Numbered from the stretch's first letter, positions 27,748-35,993 are shown. The stretch is 64,000 nucleotides of DNA from an uncultured Alistipes sp. (GCA_910583985.1 CAJTYA010000013.1:1-64000); one strand, 5' to 3'. Numbers and translations are program-made. Notes: generated from the letters alone by a model not told the origin.

Positions 27748-28500
27748 TCAGAACGAGCAACCTACGCGGAACAGGATCGCATTCGTCCCCTCTCCCATGT
27801 GCTGGAATCGTATGCCGAAATTCCCTCTCGCTCCTCCTTTCGAACTACCGAAATCGACACCCGGTCCGATGCTGGTATAAAACTCGGTTCCTTGGGCCAA
27901 ACCGCTGACACCGACGGCCGCCCCCAAATCCCATGCGAGATAAATCGAAGCCTTCGGAGACACCGGACAGTACCCTTTGAAATCGACGAATACCGGCAGC
28001 ACTCCCATCGTATCTTCTTCCTCATAGTAACCGTCATAGTCATTGAGCAACCCATAGAAATAATCGAACCCAAGCCCCAGACCGGTAAACAGATAAGGAT
28101 TGATCCGCACGCCGTGAACCGTCTCGAAATGGATCCGGTCCGTATTGAGCACCTTCGACGCATCTCCGACTCCGAGTCCGTAAGCCAAAGCGACTTCGCC
28201 CTGATATTTCGGAAACGTTTCATCCGCAGCGATCCGTGCATGTCCCGACTGCGAACGTGCCGAATAGCCGGTCATCTTGTCCGTCTGGCCGTTTTCATAC
28301 TTGATAATGAAAACTTCGCCCACCGGAATCGTGTAGGTCGGACCGTCCGGATTGTCCCATTTTTTGTATTCGACCTCCGAGCCGCCCACTTTCATTACTT
28401 TTGCCTCTATTTCACCGGCATCTCTCTTCAAGATAATGTCTTGTGCCGAAACCGTTCCGAAAAACAACATGCAAGAGAGCATCGAGAAAATTTTTTTCAT
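27748..28500 (-). CDS. secreted hypothetical protein with N-terminal 'IILKRDAGEIEAKV' domain and beta-barrel-like C-terminus
   Basis: A 250-residue exported protein (signal peptide about 1-19, cleavage near VSAQ). Residues 20-75 (DIILKRDAGEIEAKVMKVG, then YKKWDNPDGPTYTIPVGEVF and IIKYENG) form a small beta domain common in Bacteroidota envelope proteins. The second half (about 95-250) alternates in the manner of an outer-membrane beta-barrel and ends in an aromatic residue (FRVGCSF). The function is unknown. Base composition is visibly lower in GC than the neighbours, suggesting separate origin. The structured RNA element at 28546-28745 lies directly upstream on the same strand, so it may be this gene's leader. 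Confidence 0.7.
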   Translation of the reverse strand: MKKIFSMLSCMLFFGTVSAQDIILKRDAGEIEAKVMKVGGSEVEYKKWDNPDGPTYTIPVGEVFIIKYENGQTDKMTGYSARSQSGHARIAADETFPKYQGEVALAYGLGVGDASKVLNTDRIHFETVHGVRINPYLFTGLGLGFDYFYGLLNDYDGYYEEEDTMGVLPVFVDFKGYCPVSPKASIYLAWDLGAAVGVSGLAQGTEFYTSIGPGVDFGSSKGGARGNFGIRFQHMGEGTNAILFRVGCSF

Positions 28501-28545
28501 GTCTTTTTTAAGTTTAAGGATTAGATAAACTGCTTTAATCCATAC

Positions 28546-28745
28546 AAAAAAACGCAGGCTGAACTTTTATTTGCCTTTCGAGGTTCTGGAATACCTATGC
28601 TGCCAAATAAAGAGTAAAGCCCGCGTGACACGCGAGCGTTTACGCTTCACTCTTGGCAGCTTAAGAAATGTTCCAGATTTCGAAAAGCAAGAAATAAAGC
28701 TAACGCTTTCTTATATGTAAGTGCCGGCACCTTTTACGCAAGGAG
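28546..28745 (-). ncRNA. rod-shaped structured RNA element, copy A (candidate 6S-like RNA or leader)
   Basis: Read on the minus strand: hairpin GTGCCGGCAC, then ACATAT, AAGAA, GCGTTA and GCT, then a long rod. Paired arms from outside in are TTTCGA/TCGAAA, an internal loop AA opposite ACC, TCTGGAA/TTCCAGA, a bubble CATTTCTTAA opposite ATAGGTA, GCTGCCAA/TTGGCAGC and an apical region closed by GAGT/ACTC. The rod is followed by seven U (28546-28552), consistent with termination. The same layout with different stem sequences recurs at 45690-45863. The 5' end is estimated (a near-match -7 box, TTTATTTG, is at 28751-28758; a stronger one is at 28821). It could equally be the 5' leader of the 27748 gene. 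Confidence 0.5.
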
Positions 28746-28820
28746 CGACACAAATAAAATCAACTGTTAGAATTCCGTCATTTCTCCATAGGCAAACTCG
28801 GTTTAAGATTATTACAGGGA

Positions 28821-28851
28821 CAAATATACGAAGTATATTCGATGAAAAGAA
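28821..28851 (-). promoter_or_regulatory. promoter block of structured RNA copy A
   Basis: On the minus strand a 31-bp block ending in GTATATTTG (perfect -7 box TATATTTG) and beginning TTCTTTTCATCGAATATA. It matches the promoter block of copy B (45654-45684) at 29 of 31 positions. Confidence 0.65.
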
Positions 28852-29080
28852 CAGCCGGCATCGGGTGAAAGCCCGGTACGCGACTCTTTGAGTCAAATAT
28901 ACTCCGATATATTCGGCGAGAAGAACAGCGAACATCGGGCAAAGCCCGGTGCGCGGCGGCAAAGCCGGTTATTCGAAACCAATATAGCGATTATACCCGA
29001 CGAGAAAAAACGGCGGATGCCGGCCGCAAATCCGGATCGCGACGGCGACGGCGGCCCCGGTTCTCGAATCGAATATTCGG
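28821..29080 (-). repeat. three degenerate tandem promoter-hairpin repeats
   Basis: Three units start (on the plus strand) with CAAATATA-like sequence at 28821, 28894 and 28980, spaced 73 and 86 bases. Each contains, on the minus strand, a CGGG/CCCG hairpin (best in unit 2: CGGGC-TTT-GCCCG), then TTCTT-like sequence, CGAATATA and a -7-like box. Unit 3 is the most decayed. The same unit occurs upstream of copy B at 45627-45684. Confidence 0.65.
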
Positions 29081-29101
29081 AGACAGCCCCCAAAGAGCCA
29101 A

Positions 29102-29131
29102 CGGAGCGCATTCTTCGAAGAATGCGCTCCG
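29102..29131 (-). terminator. 30-bp palindrome after the rhamnosidase gene
   Basis: A perfect palindrome centred on TTCGAA, whose arms begin CGGAGCGCATTC, 28 bases after the rhamnosidase stop codon. The arms share ACGGAGCGCAT with the hairpin at 27595-27647. No long U-tract is present. Confidence 0.6.
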
Positions 29132-29158
29132 CTCTCTATCTGTTTCCTGTCTACCGGT

Positions 29159-31894
29159 CTATCCGACCCGGAACGTATAACGTCCCGCCGCCACCGAGAA
29201 GCGGGCGTAACCGTCCTCGGTCGATTCGAAGGTCACGAATCCCTTTTTCAGGTCGGAGGCATCCGTTCCGGCCGATGCGGCGTCCGTCGCACCCGGCACG
29301 TACACCGTCGCCGTAGAACCGACGGGCACCTCGACCGTCATCGTGAAGCGGCCGTTCTCCCGGCGCCAGTCGACCGACGCATTGCCGTAAGGCGTCCGCT
29401 TGCCGTAGCGGGCATAGGTCAGGTCGCCGGCAGGCTGCGGACGGAACACGATGTGGCGGTATCCCGGCTGCGAGGCATCGGCGCTCATGCCCGCCAGTTT
29501 GCGGTAGAACCACGTGAGCCCGCCGCCGAACATCGGGTGGTTGCGCGAATTGCCCCCGTCCCACTGTTCCCACGTGGTCGTGGCGCCCTGTTCGATCCAG
29601 AGCCCGAAGCTCGGATAGTCGCGCTTGTTCATCGCCTCGAACGCCAGTTCGTTCAGGCCGTTTTCGGCCAGCACCTCGAAGAAGAACTGCGTACCGAAAA
29701 TCCCCGTGTCCAAGTGTCCGCCGTTGTTGCGTATATCCTGCGCCAGAGCGGCCACCACCCGGTCGCGGTACGTTTCGGGCACGCCGATCCGCAGAGCGAA
29801 AACATTTCCGCCGTAGGGGCCGTAACTTCCCTTTTCGGGATCGTAGAAACGCTTGTGGAACGCCTCGGCCGTGCGCTGCGCCAACCGGGCGTACCGCCGG
29901 GCATCGTCGTCGTGTCCGAGCACTTCGGCTGCACGAGCCGTGAAATCGGCGCAACGCCACCGGTAGAACGTATGGACCATCGCGGCGGCCGGAAATTCGA
30001 AGGCCGGACACCAGTCGCCGAGGTTCATCCACTGATGGGGAGTCTCCATCAGCATGATGCCGTCGGCATCCACCCATCCGTCCATGAAGCGCAACTGTTC
30101 CTTCATCGCCTCGTAGTTCGACTCCAGCATGTCGCGGTCGCCGTAATGCACGTAAAATTCCCAAGGCATGATGTTCATCGCCGCCCCGTAGGCCACGCCG
30201 CCCCCGCATCCGGGTTGCCACGGCGCCGCATTGGGCACATAGCCGGTCTCAACGTTCTGGGCACCCCAGATGTCGCGGATCCATTTGGTATAGAACGACG
30301 CCACGTCGAAGTTGTGGATCACCGTCACGAAAGCGGCCTGACCGTCGCCCGTATAGGCCGAACGCTCGCGATGGGGGCAATCGCTGGCGATACATCCGTG
30401 CATGTTGTCCGTCTGGCTGCGCCGCCAAATCCGGTTGATCGTGTTGAACAGTTCGTTCGAACACTCGAAATAGGAGTCCGCCTCCGTCTCGGTATACACC
30501 GCTTCGGCCCGGAGCTGTTCGGGCCGGAGTTCGCCGGGCCAGCCCCTCAGCTCGATCTCGCGGAAAACGTACCAGGAGAAATGCGTATGATAGGACTCCT
30601 CGCCTTCGCCTTTCATCGTATAGCTGTTGGAGCCGTTGGGCGACTCGCTGATGTAACGGATGTCGATCCTCCGTCCGGCTTCGCCGCGAAGACCGTGCAG
30701 ATGGAGCCACCCCGAAATTTCCTGTCCGAAATCGACCTTGTAATGTCCTTCGCCGAGCTTTTCGATGGCGACCGGTTCGAGCACTTCCATCACCTTGTCC
30801 GAAGGCGAGCTCTGGGCGACGAGCCGTCCGAGCGGAGCATTGCGCAGAGCGACGTTCTGCCATGCCGAATCGTCGAAGCCCGGAGCGTTCCATCCGGCAA
30901 TCTCGCGACGCGCATCGTAATGTTCGCCCGAATACAGCATGTCGACGATGGGACCCTGCGCCGCCTTCCACGTCTCGTCGCTGGGCACGATCTGCTGCGT
31001 ACCGTCTTCGTACACGATGTGGAGCTGTCCGAAGAAGCGCGGCGACCGGTAGGGTTTCACCCAGTGGATCTTCGCGTTGTAGAAACCATTCCCCAGCACG
31101 GTCCCGATCACGTTCTCGCCCTGTTGCAGCATATCCGTCACGTCGTAGCCGAGGTACATCACCCGATACTCGCGGAACTTGTCGTCGACCGGAATCACCC
31201 CGCTATTGAGCCCTTCGCGCTTATCGTAGTTCGTCTGGTTGGGCACCAGCACGTCGTCGCTCACCTTGCGACCGTTCAGGTAGAGCTCGAAATAGCCGAG
31301 CCCCGTCCCGAAAAAGCGCGCCGAAGCCACTTTCTTACCTACGGCGAACGATTTGCGCATCATCGGCGCAGGGGGCGGCACCTCGCCTCCGGCATCCACG
31401 AGCGACTCCTCGCCCTGCCAAGGCGCACCGATCCAGCGGCATCGCCATTCGGAGGGATCGAGCACGCCCATCGTCCAACGGGCCGGCTCGCTCCACGCCG
31501 AGGCCTTGCCCTCTCCGTCCCAGACGCGCACCTGCCACCAGTAGGTCCGGCACGAGCGAAGCGGCTCGCCCCCGTATTTCACCAGCGTGGACTGTCCGCC
31601 TTTCACCTTTTTGCTGTCCCACGCATCGGCCTTGCCGGAGAGCAGGTTTTCTTTCGAGGTAGCCACCCGGATCTGCCATGCGCTCTGTGCGGCGCCCTTC
31701 GCGCCTTCGGGCGCCCGGTTGATCCACGAGAGCCGGGGCTGGGCCATGTCCACGACCGGAGCCATACGGTACTCGCAGGTCAATCTTTCCGGAACGATCC
31801 CGGCAACTTTCTTTCCGGCCGTCGCCGAACCGTGGACCGCCAGCCATGCGCCCAAGGAAAGCAGCAAAATCTTCACATTCGTTTTCTTCATCAT
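29159..31894 (-). CDS. alpha-L-rhamnosidase (GH78)
   Basis: A 911-residue secreted glycosidase that removes terminal alpha-L-rhamnose from plant polysaccharides, saponins or flavonoids. Order of parts: signal peptide (about 1-26), fibronectin-III-like domain (about 30-145), the rhamnosidase N-terminal beta domain (about 165-330), a second beta domain (about 340-440), the (alpha/alpha)6 catalytic barrel (about 445-800) and a C-terminal beta sandwich. The catalytic acid lies in DCPHRERSAYTGDGQ and the base Glu in TTTWEQWDGG, both intact. It has its own promoter (31954-31961). No SusCD pair or other glycosidase is adjacent, so it is not part of a typical polysaccharide utilisation locus in this window. 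Confidence 0.95.
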   Translation of the reverse strand: MMKKTNVKILLLSLGAWLAVHGSATAGKKVAGIVPERLTCEYRMAPVVDMAQPRLSWINRAPEGAKGAAQSAWQIRVATSKENLLSGKADAWDSKKVKGGQSTLVKYGGEPLRSCRTYWWQVRVWDGEGKASAWSEPARWTMGVLDPSEWRCRWIGAPWQGEESLVDAGGEVPPPAPMMRKSFAVGKKVASARFFGTGLGYFELYLNGRKVSDDVLVPNQTNYDKREGLNSGVIPVDDKFREYRVMYLGYDVTDMLQQGENVIGTVLGNGFYNAKIHWVKPYRSPRFFGQLHIVYEDGTQQIVPSDETWKAAQGPIVDMLYSGEHYDARREIAGWNAPGFDDSAWQNVALRNAPLGRLVAQSSPSDKVMEVLEPVAIEKLGEGHYKVDFGQEISGWLHLHGLRGEAGRRIDIRYISESPNGSNSYTMKGEGEESYHTHFSWYVFREIELRGWPGELRPEQLRAEAVYTETEADSYFECSNELFNTINRIWRRSQTDNMHGCIASDCPHRERSAYTGDGQAAFVTVIHNFDVASFYTKWIRDIWGAQNVETGYVPNAAPWQPGCGGGVAYGAAMNIMPWEFYVHYGDRDMLESNYEAMKEQLRFMDGWVDADGIMLMETPHQWMNLGDWCPAFEFPAAAMVHTFYRWRCADFTARAAEVLGHDDDARRYARLAQRTAEAFHKRFYDPEKGSYGPYGGNVFALRIGVPETYRDRVVAALAQDIRNNGGHLDTGIFGTQFFFEVLAENGLNELAFEAMNKRDYPSFGLWIEQGATTTWEQWDGGNSRNHPMFGGGLTWFYRKLAGMSADASQPGYRHIVFRPQPAGDLTYARYGKRTPYGNASVDWRRENGRFTMTVEVPVGSTATVYVPGATDAASAGTDASDLKKGFVTFESTEDGYARFSVAAGRYTFRVG

Positions 31895-31953
31895 ATCCAG
31901 TAAGTTAAGTTATAGTTCCATTCCCGTTCCGCCGCAGCGGACGCCCGTTTCTA

Positions 31954-31961
31954 CAAAATTA
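31954..31961 (-). promoter_or_regulatory. -7 box of the rhamnosidase promoter
   Basis: TAATTTTG on the minus strand, a perfect TAnnTTTG match, about 60 bases before the start codon. Confidence 0.55.
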
Positions 31962-32162
31962 ACATTTTCAACCATTCGAGCCAACACGACGGGCCGATAA
32001 AACCGCCCCGCGCATCCGCCGGACGGAGAAAACGGTCGAAACGGAAGGAATCCCTCTACCGCGCAACGGATTCCGGGAAGTACGGGACCGCCTCCGAGTT
32101 CCGCCGCACTCGAATCATCCCGTAGCCGGAAATTTCCCGAACCTCGCGAACCGATAACCGAA

Positions 32163-32192
32163 GAGGATGCCCGGCCCAAGCCGGACATCCTC
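32163..32192 (-). terminator. hairpin after the CDGSH gene
   Basis: GAGGATG / CATCCTC and CCGGC / GCCGG form a nearly perfect stem (one mismatch) around a CCAA-type loop, 64 bases after the stop at 32257. The U-tract is weak. Confidence 0.55.
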
Positions 32193-32256
32193 CATATCTT
32201 AACGTCGTATCGAATCCCGCCGCCGGTCGATCCGGGCGGTCCGTCCCGTCCGACCG

Positions 32257-33006
32257 CTACCACTCTTTTCCGGCCGGGTCCGGAGCACCGGGCAATCCGT
32301 CGTCGAAATGCACCGAAGCATGCGCGCCGTCGCAGAAGGGTTTGTTGGACGAGCGGCCGCAGCGGCAGAGCGTCACCCGATTGCGCACCTCGTAGGTGAA
32401 ACCGTCGTCCCGGCTCACGGGAATCCCGCCCCGTACCCAGAGCGGACCGCTGCATGCCTGCTGCGGGTCTTCGATCAGGCCGAGCGACGGTTCGAACTCC
32501 GGCTCGTGCGGCACCCCGTCCTTCCATGCCGAAAGACGTCCCGCAGGACAGCGGTCGGCCTCGCGGACCGTCAGATCGCGGGCCCGGTCGCCCGGCCGGT
32601 CCACCAGATTCCACACCTGTCCCTTGGCATCGCACATCCGGGCGAAAGCGCAATAGGTCGGATTGTCAGTCAGCGCGACCTCCGGTCCCTCGAACCGGTC
32701 GGCCCCGTCCAGCAAGGGTTCCTCCGAGGCCGTCAGCGAAGGGTCCCAGTCCGCGCTCAGGTGCGCACCATCGCAATAGGGCTTGTTCGCCGACGCACCG
32801 CAGCGGCACAGCGCCACGGGTTCGGCCGCCGTCGAATAGCGGAGTCCTTCCTTGTAATACCAAATTTCCCCGTTGCGGTCCGGCATCAGAAACTGCTGCA
32901 CCAAGGGCGGATGACCGAAAACGAGATAAGGTCCGTCCCGCAGGACGGTGATGCGGAACCCTTCGGGCGCGGTCCGGCTACCCAGCTGAACGTTCGGATT
33001 TTTCAT
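32257..33006 (-). CDS. protein with two CDGSH iron-sulfur domains
   Basis: A 249-residue protein with two CDGSH-type [2Fe-2S] motifs: CRCGASANKPYCDGAH near residues 67-82 and CRCGRSSNKPFCDGAH near 214-229. Each has the three-Cys-one-His ligand set. Between them lies a region with several Cys residues (NPTYCAFARMCDAKGQVW, ADRCPAG, QQACSG). This two-CDGSH architecture is known in bacteria but has no assigned reaction; electron transfer or cluster sensing is plausible. It lies 51 bases downstream of the MATE exporter gene and is probably co-transcribed with it. It has no signal peptide, so it is cytoplasmic. Confidence 0.87.
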   Translation of the reverse strand: MKNPNVQLGSRTAPEGFRITVLRDGPYLVFGHPPLVQQFLMPDRNGEIWYYKEGLRYSTAAEPVALCRCGASANKPYCDGAHLSADWDPSLTASEEPLLDGADRFEGPEVALTDNPTYCAFARMCDAKGQVWNLVDRPGDRARDLTVREADRCPAGRLSAWKDGVPHEPEFEPSLGLIEDPQQACSGPLWVRGGIPVSRDDGFTYEVRNRVTLCRCGRSSNKPFCDGAHASVHFDDGLPGAPDPAGKEW

Positions 33007-33057
33007 GGCAGAGAGGTTTTAGGCCGTACGACGGCGACGCCCTTTCCTCCGCAAGAA

Positions 33058-34425
33058 CTATACCTTCCGGACCGTGCGGCCGTAGAGAATCTTTTTTTCC
33101 CGAAGCAGGAAACAGAGCCCGATGATCGCCGCCAGCGAATCGGAAAACGGCATACTGAGCCAGATGCCCTCCAGACCGAACCGGCTCGCGAACAGATAAA
33201 GGGCCGGAATGAGAAAAATCACCTGCCGCGAGAGCCCCATGAAGATCGCCTTGTAGGCCTTGCCGATCGACTGGAAAAAGGTGGAAACCACGATCTGGAA
33301 CCCCACCACGGGCCACATCATATAGGCCAGACGCATCCCCTGCCGGGCCATCTCGGCCAGATCGGGGTCGGACGTGAAGGCCCGGACCATGACGCCCGGA
33401 AACGTCTCGCAACAGACGAAGCCGACCGTTACGGCTATCGTGGCCACCCGAATCGTCAGCAGCAGCACGTCTTTGACCCGTTTGTATTTCCGGGCCCCGT
33501 AGTTGTACCCGACGATGGGCTGCATGGCCTGACAGATGCCCATGACGACCATGATGACCAGAATGGCATAGCTGTTCACGATACCGAACGCCCCGATGGC
33601 CAGATCGCCGCCGTTTTCGACGAGCCGGTTATTCATGATGATATTCACGACGCTGGCCGCCGTATTCATCAGAAAAGGCGCCATACCGATGGAAACGATG
33701 TTGCGGATGATGCGCGGCCGCAAACCCCAACTGTCGCGGCGGAAATGCACCTGATGACGGGAATCGAAAAAATGCCCCAGCACGAACATCGCGCTGAGCG
33801 ACATCGACAGCACCGTCGCCACGGCCGCCCCGCGGATGCCCATCCCGAATCCGAATATGAAAATCGGATCGAACACCACGTTCGCGCCCACGCCGATGAG
33901 TACCGTATACATCGACTTGCGCGGATAGCCCGACGCCCGCATGATGCCGCTGAAACTGTAACTCAGGTTGGAGAGGATGCTTCCCGGAATCACGATCCGC
34001 AAGTATTCCCTCGCATAGGGAATCGTCCGGTCGCTTCCGCCGAACCAGACGAGCACGTCGTCGAGAAAAAGCATGGAGAGCGTGACGAGCACCCCCGAAA
34101 ACAGGAACGTCAGCACGAACGCATTGCCGAGGATGTTCCGGGCCCAACGCAAATCCTTCATGCCCAGCACGATCGAAATGCGGGAAGAGGCGCCCACACC
34201 CACCAGCGTGCCGATGGCCGTCACGAGCGTCATCAACGGGAAGGTCAGCGCCAGCCCGGAAATGGCCAACGGCCCCACGCCCTGACCGATGAAGATCCTG
34301 TCGACGATGTTGTACATCGACATCATGACCATCCCGATCACGGCAGGGATCGAATAGTCGAGCAGCAAACGCCCCACCTTTTCCGTCTCCAGTCTTTCCG
34401 TCGCTTCGTCCAGTCGCTCCGCCAT
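33058..34425 (-). CDS. MATE-family efflux transporter
   Basis: A 455-residue inner-membrane exporter with about 12 transmembrane helices in two six-helix halves; the halves start near LLLDYSIPAVIGMVMMSMYN and RNIVSIGMAPFLMNTAASVV. MATE proteins export cationic drugs or metabolites in exchange for Na+ or H+. The start at 34425 (MAERLDEATERL) is preferred because it follows GAGAG by 5 bases and precedes the first helix closely; a longer frame to 34524 would cover the promoter. The promoter lies at 34487-34494 and the CDGSH gene follows in the same operon. Confidence 0.93.
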   Translation of the reverse strand: MAERLDEATERLETEKVGRLLLDYSIPAVIGMVMMSMYNIVDRIFIGQGVGPLAISGLALTFPLMTLVTAIGTLVGVGASSRISIVLGMKDLRWARNILGNAFVLTFLFSGVLVTLSMLFLDDVLVWFGGSDRTIPYAREYLRIVIPGSILSNLSYSFSGIMRASGYPRKSMYTVLIGVGANVVFDPIFIFGFGMGIRGAAVATVLSMSLSAMFVLGHFFDSRHQVHFRRDSWGLRPRIIRNIVSIGMAPFLMNTAASVVNIIMNNRLVENGGDLAIGAFGIVNSYAILVIMVVMGICQAMQPIVGYNYGARKYKRVKDVLLLTIRVATIAVTVGFVCCETFPGVMVRAFTSDPDLAEMARQGMRLAYMMWPVVGFQIVVSTFFQSIGKAYKAIFMGLSRQVIFLIPALYLFASRFGLEGIWLSMPFSDSLAAIIGLCFLLREKKILYGRTVRKV

Positions 34426-34486
34426 ATTCTCTCGCTTCGATGTACAAAAGCCGGACCCGAAAACCGGTCCGGTTCCAAAGATTCGG

Positions 34487-34494
34487 CAAAGGTA
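34487..34494 (-). promoter_or_regulatory. -7 box of the MATE/CDGSH operon
   Basis: TACCTTTG on the minus strand, a perfect TAnnTTTG match, with an implied leader of about 55 bases before 34425. It supports the shorter start of the MATE gene. Confidence 0.65.
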
Positions 34495-34946
34495 CCAAAA
34501 CGACGCGAAAAATCGCAGCCGCACAGCTTATTTCTCTTCGCCCGACCGCCCCGGACCCTCGTCACCCCGATGCGCTCGGCCCGTCTCGCGACCGGTCATC
34601 CTCCGCGGCTTCTTCTTCGCACGAACCGAACGACCAACATGATAACGAACAAAGTAATCATCTCCTTCACACCCTTTTACGGCGAAAATCTCTCTTTCCC
34701 GTTTCCGTCCGACGGAGCCTGCTCCTCTTTTCTCCCGTCGCTCCGCCCGGCCGCGCCGGCGAATGCGGAAAGAGCAGGAACGAAAGGCTCCGTCCGACAA
34801 ACGGAGAACGACCGCACCGCAGTATTCGGGAAACGGGGAAACGGATTTTTTCGCGCCGACGCTCCCGCGACACTGTCCGATACCGGACCCTTTTTCCGAA
34901 CACGACCGCCCGGCCGAAAGAGAAGCCCCGCCGCCCCGAACGGAAA

Positions 34947-34977
34947 GAGGGTGTCCCGACAAGTCGCAGACACCCTC
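34947..34977 (-). terminator. hairpin after the 35081 gene
   Basis: A 9-bp stem (GAGGGTGTC / GACACCCTC) with a 13-nt loop. On the minus strand TTTCC follows, about 100 bases after the stop codon. Confidence 0.5.
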
Positions 34978-35080
34978 CCGCAAACGCGGTCCGACGCACC
35001 GGACGTCCTCCCGTCGAATCGGAACCGCCGGCCCGACCGGCCGGAAGGAAGACACCCTGTCCGACACGTCCGACCGCTTC

Positions 35081-35608
35081 CTATCGGTTGAGCCGGATCG
35101 TCTCCTGCAAAGTGCCGAAATACGGGCGAATCTTCTTCCACGTCTTTCTTTTATCGGAAAAACCCGGACCCGCACCGCTTTTCGAAGAATAGACCCGCAG
35201 CACGAACGGCTCGGAGGCACGATACATCTCCGCCCACAGATCGTAGGGAACGACGCACCGCAGGCGACTCCGCCACTCCCGTTTCCCGGCCGTGCGATAA
35301 ATCGGTTCCGCGCCGAACCCGAACGCACCCCGGACGGTTTCGAAACATACCGAATCGGCCTCGAAAACCCCGTCGGTCGCCACGGTCATCAACATCGCCA
35401 CCGAGTCGCGCGCGTCCAGATAGGTGTAATCGTAAGAGAGCGATCCGGAGAACCCGCCCGGCCCCGCTTCGCAGCAGGCCATTTCGCGAGGAAGGACGAA
35501 GTAGAGCGTACCCTCGTCGTGTTTGGCCTGCCGGTAAAAGTTCTTCATGTTCTGCGCCGAAACCCCGACGCACGACAACAACGAAAAGAGAACGAACAAA
35601 CGTTTCAT
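35081..35608 (-). CDS. secreted hypothetical protein
   Basis: A 175-residue exported protein (signal peptide MKRLFVLFSLLSCVGVSA). The mature part contains FYRQAKHDEGTLYFVLPREM and a two-Cys motif (MACCEAG) and looks like a beta-sandwich, with many aromatic residues and no recognised domain. I choose the start at 35608 because it opens directly into the signal peptide; the longer frame upstream overlaps the terminator of the TRL gene. The function is unknown. Confidence 0.65.
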   Translation of the reverse strand: MKRLFVLFSLLSCVGVSAQNMKNFYRQAKHDEGTLYFVLPREMACCEAGPGGFSGSLSYDYTYLDARDSVAMLMTVATDGVFEADSVCFETVRGAFGFGAEPIYRTAGKREWRSRLRCVVPYDLWAEMYRASEPFVLRVYSSKSGAGPGFSDKRKTWKKIRPYFGTLQETIRLNR

Positions 35609-35613
35609 AGTCG

Positions 35614-35645
35614 AAAAAGCGGGCACGGAAAATCCCATGCCCGCC
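35614..35645 (-). terminator. intrinsic terminator of the TRL gene
   Basis: A 7-bp stem (GCGGGCA / TGCCCGC) with a 12-nt loop. On the minus strand it is followed by TTTTTCG, 22 bases after the stop at 35667. Confidence 0.75.
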
Positions 35646-35666
35646 TCTTGGAATGAAAAAGACCCG

Positions 35667-35993
35667 CTATTCGCCGTACACGACAGTCGTCGTGGAAGAT
35701 ACGATTCCGAGAATGCTCTTCTTCTGGCTGTCCACATGGCTGATCTTGGTGATACCGGCCGATTTAGCAGCCGCTTCGATCGACGCGTCGCCCACAGCGA
35801 TGATGCCGACATACGCACTGGCCTTGGAAGTACCGACCTTCGAACCGCGGGAATTGGACGTCACGCCTTCGCCCTGCTTCACGTTCGTGTAAATACCGCC
35901 CATTCCGGCCTGCGTCACCATACAACTCGACAACCCGGCTACGGCAAACGCCATGACGGACCACTTGGCCAACATGCTTTTGAAGTTTTTCAT
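35667..35993 (-). CDS. TRL-like family lipoprotein
   Basis: A 108-residue lipoprotein with a lipobox (GLSSC, Cys at about residue 24). The mature part matches the TRL-like family: GGIYTNVKQGEGVTSN, then GTSKASAYVGIIAVGDASIE, then HVDSQKKSILGIVSSTTTVV. The family is of unknown function and often lies near tRNA genes or stress loci. It is monocistronic, with a terminator directly after it. Confidence 0.85.
   Translation of the reverse strand: MKNFKSMLAKWSVMAFAVAGLSSCMVTQAGMGGIYTNVKQGEGVTSNSRGSKVGTSKASAYVGIIAVGDASIEAAAKSAGITKISHVDSQKKSILGIVSSTTTVVYGE

Larger units (their letters stand above)
31895..32256. other. intergenic region between rhamnosidase and CDGSH genes
   Basis: This holds the rhamnosidase promoter (31954-31961) and the CDGSH-gene terminator (32163-32192). 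I see no gene. Confidence 0.55.
34426..35080. other. 655-bp intergenic region
   Basis: This contains the MATE promoter (34487-34494) and a terminator for the next gene (34947-34977). The middle 400 bases hold open frames without protein-like features, and I see nothing else. Confidence 0.45.

Noticed and set aside
28546..28745. Structured RNA copy A considered as tmRNA, RNase P RNA or SRP RNA
   Set aside because: It lacks the tRNA-like ends and tag frame of tmRNA, the conserved core of RNase P RNA, and the GGAA/GCAG loop of SRP RNA.
28821..29080. Tandem repeats considered as a CRISPR array
   Set aside because: Only three degenerate units, no uniform repeat or spacer length, no cas genes; the units contain promoter boxes.
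29453..31903. An 816-codon plus-strand frame opposite the rhamnosidase gene
   Set aside because: Same cause; the GH78 active-site motifs are on the other strand.
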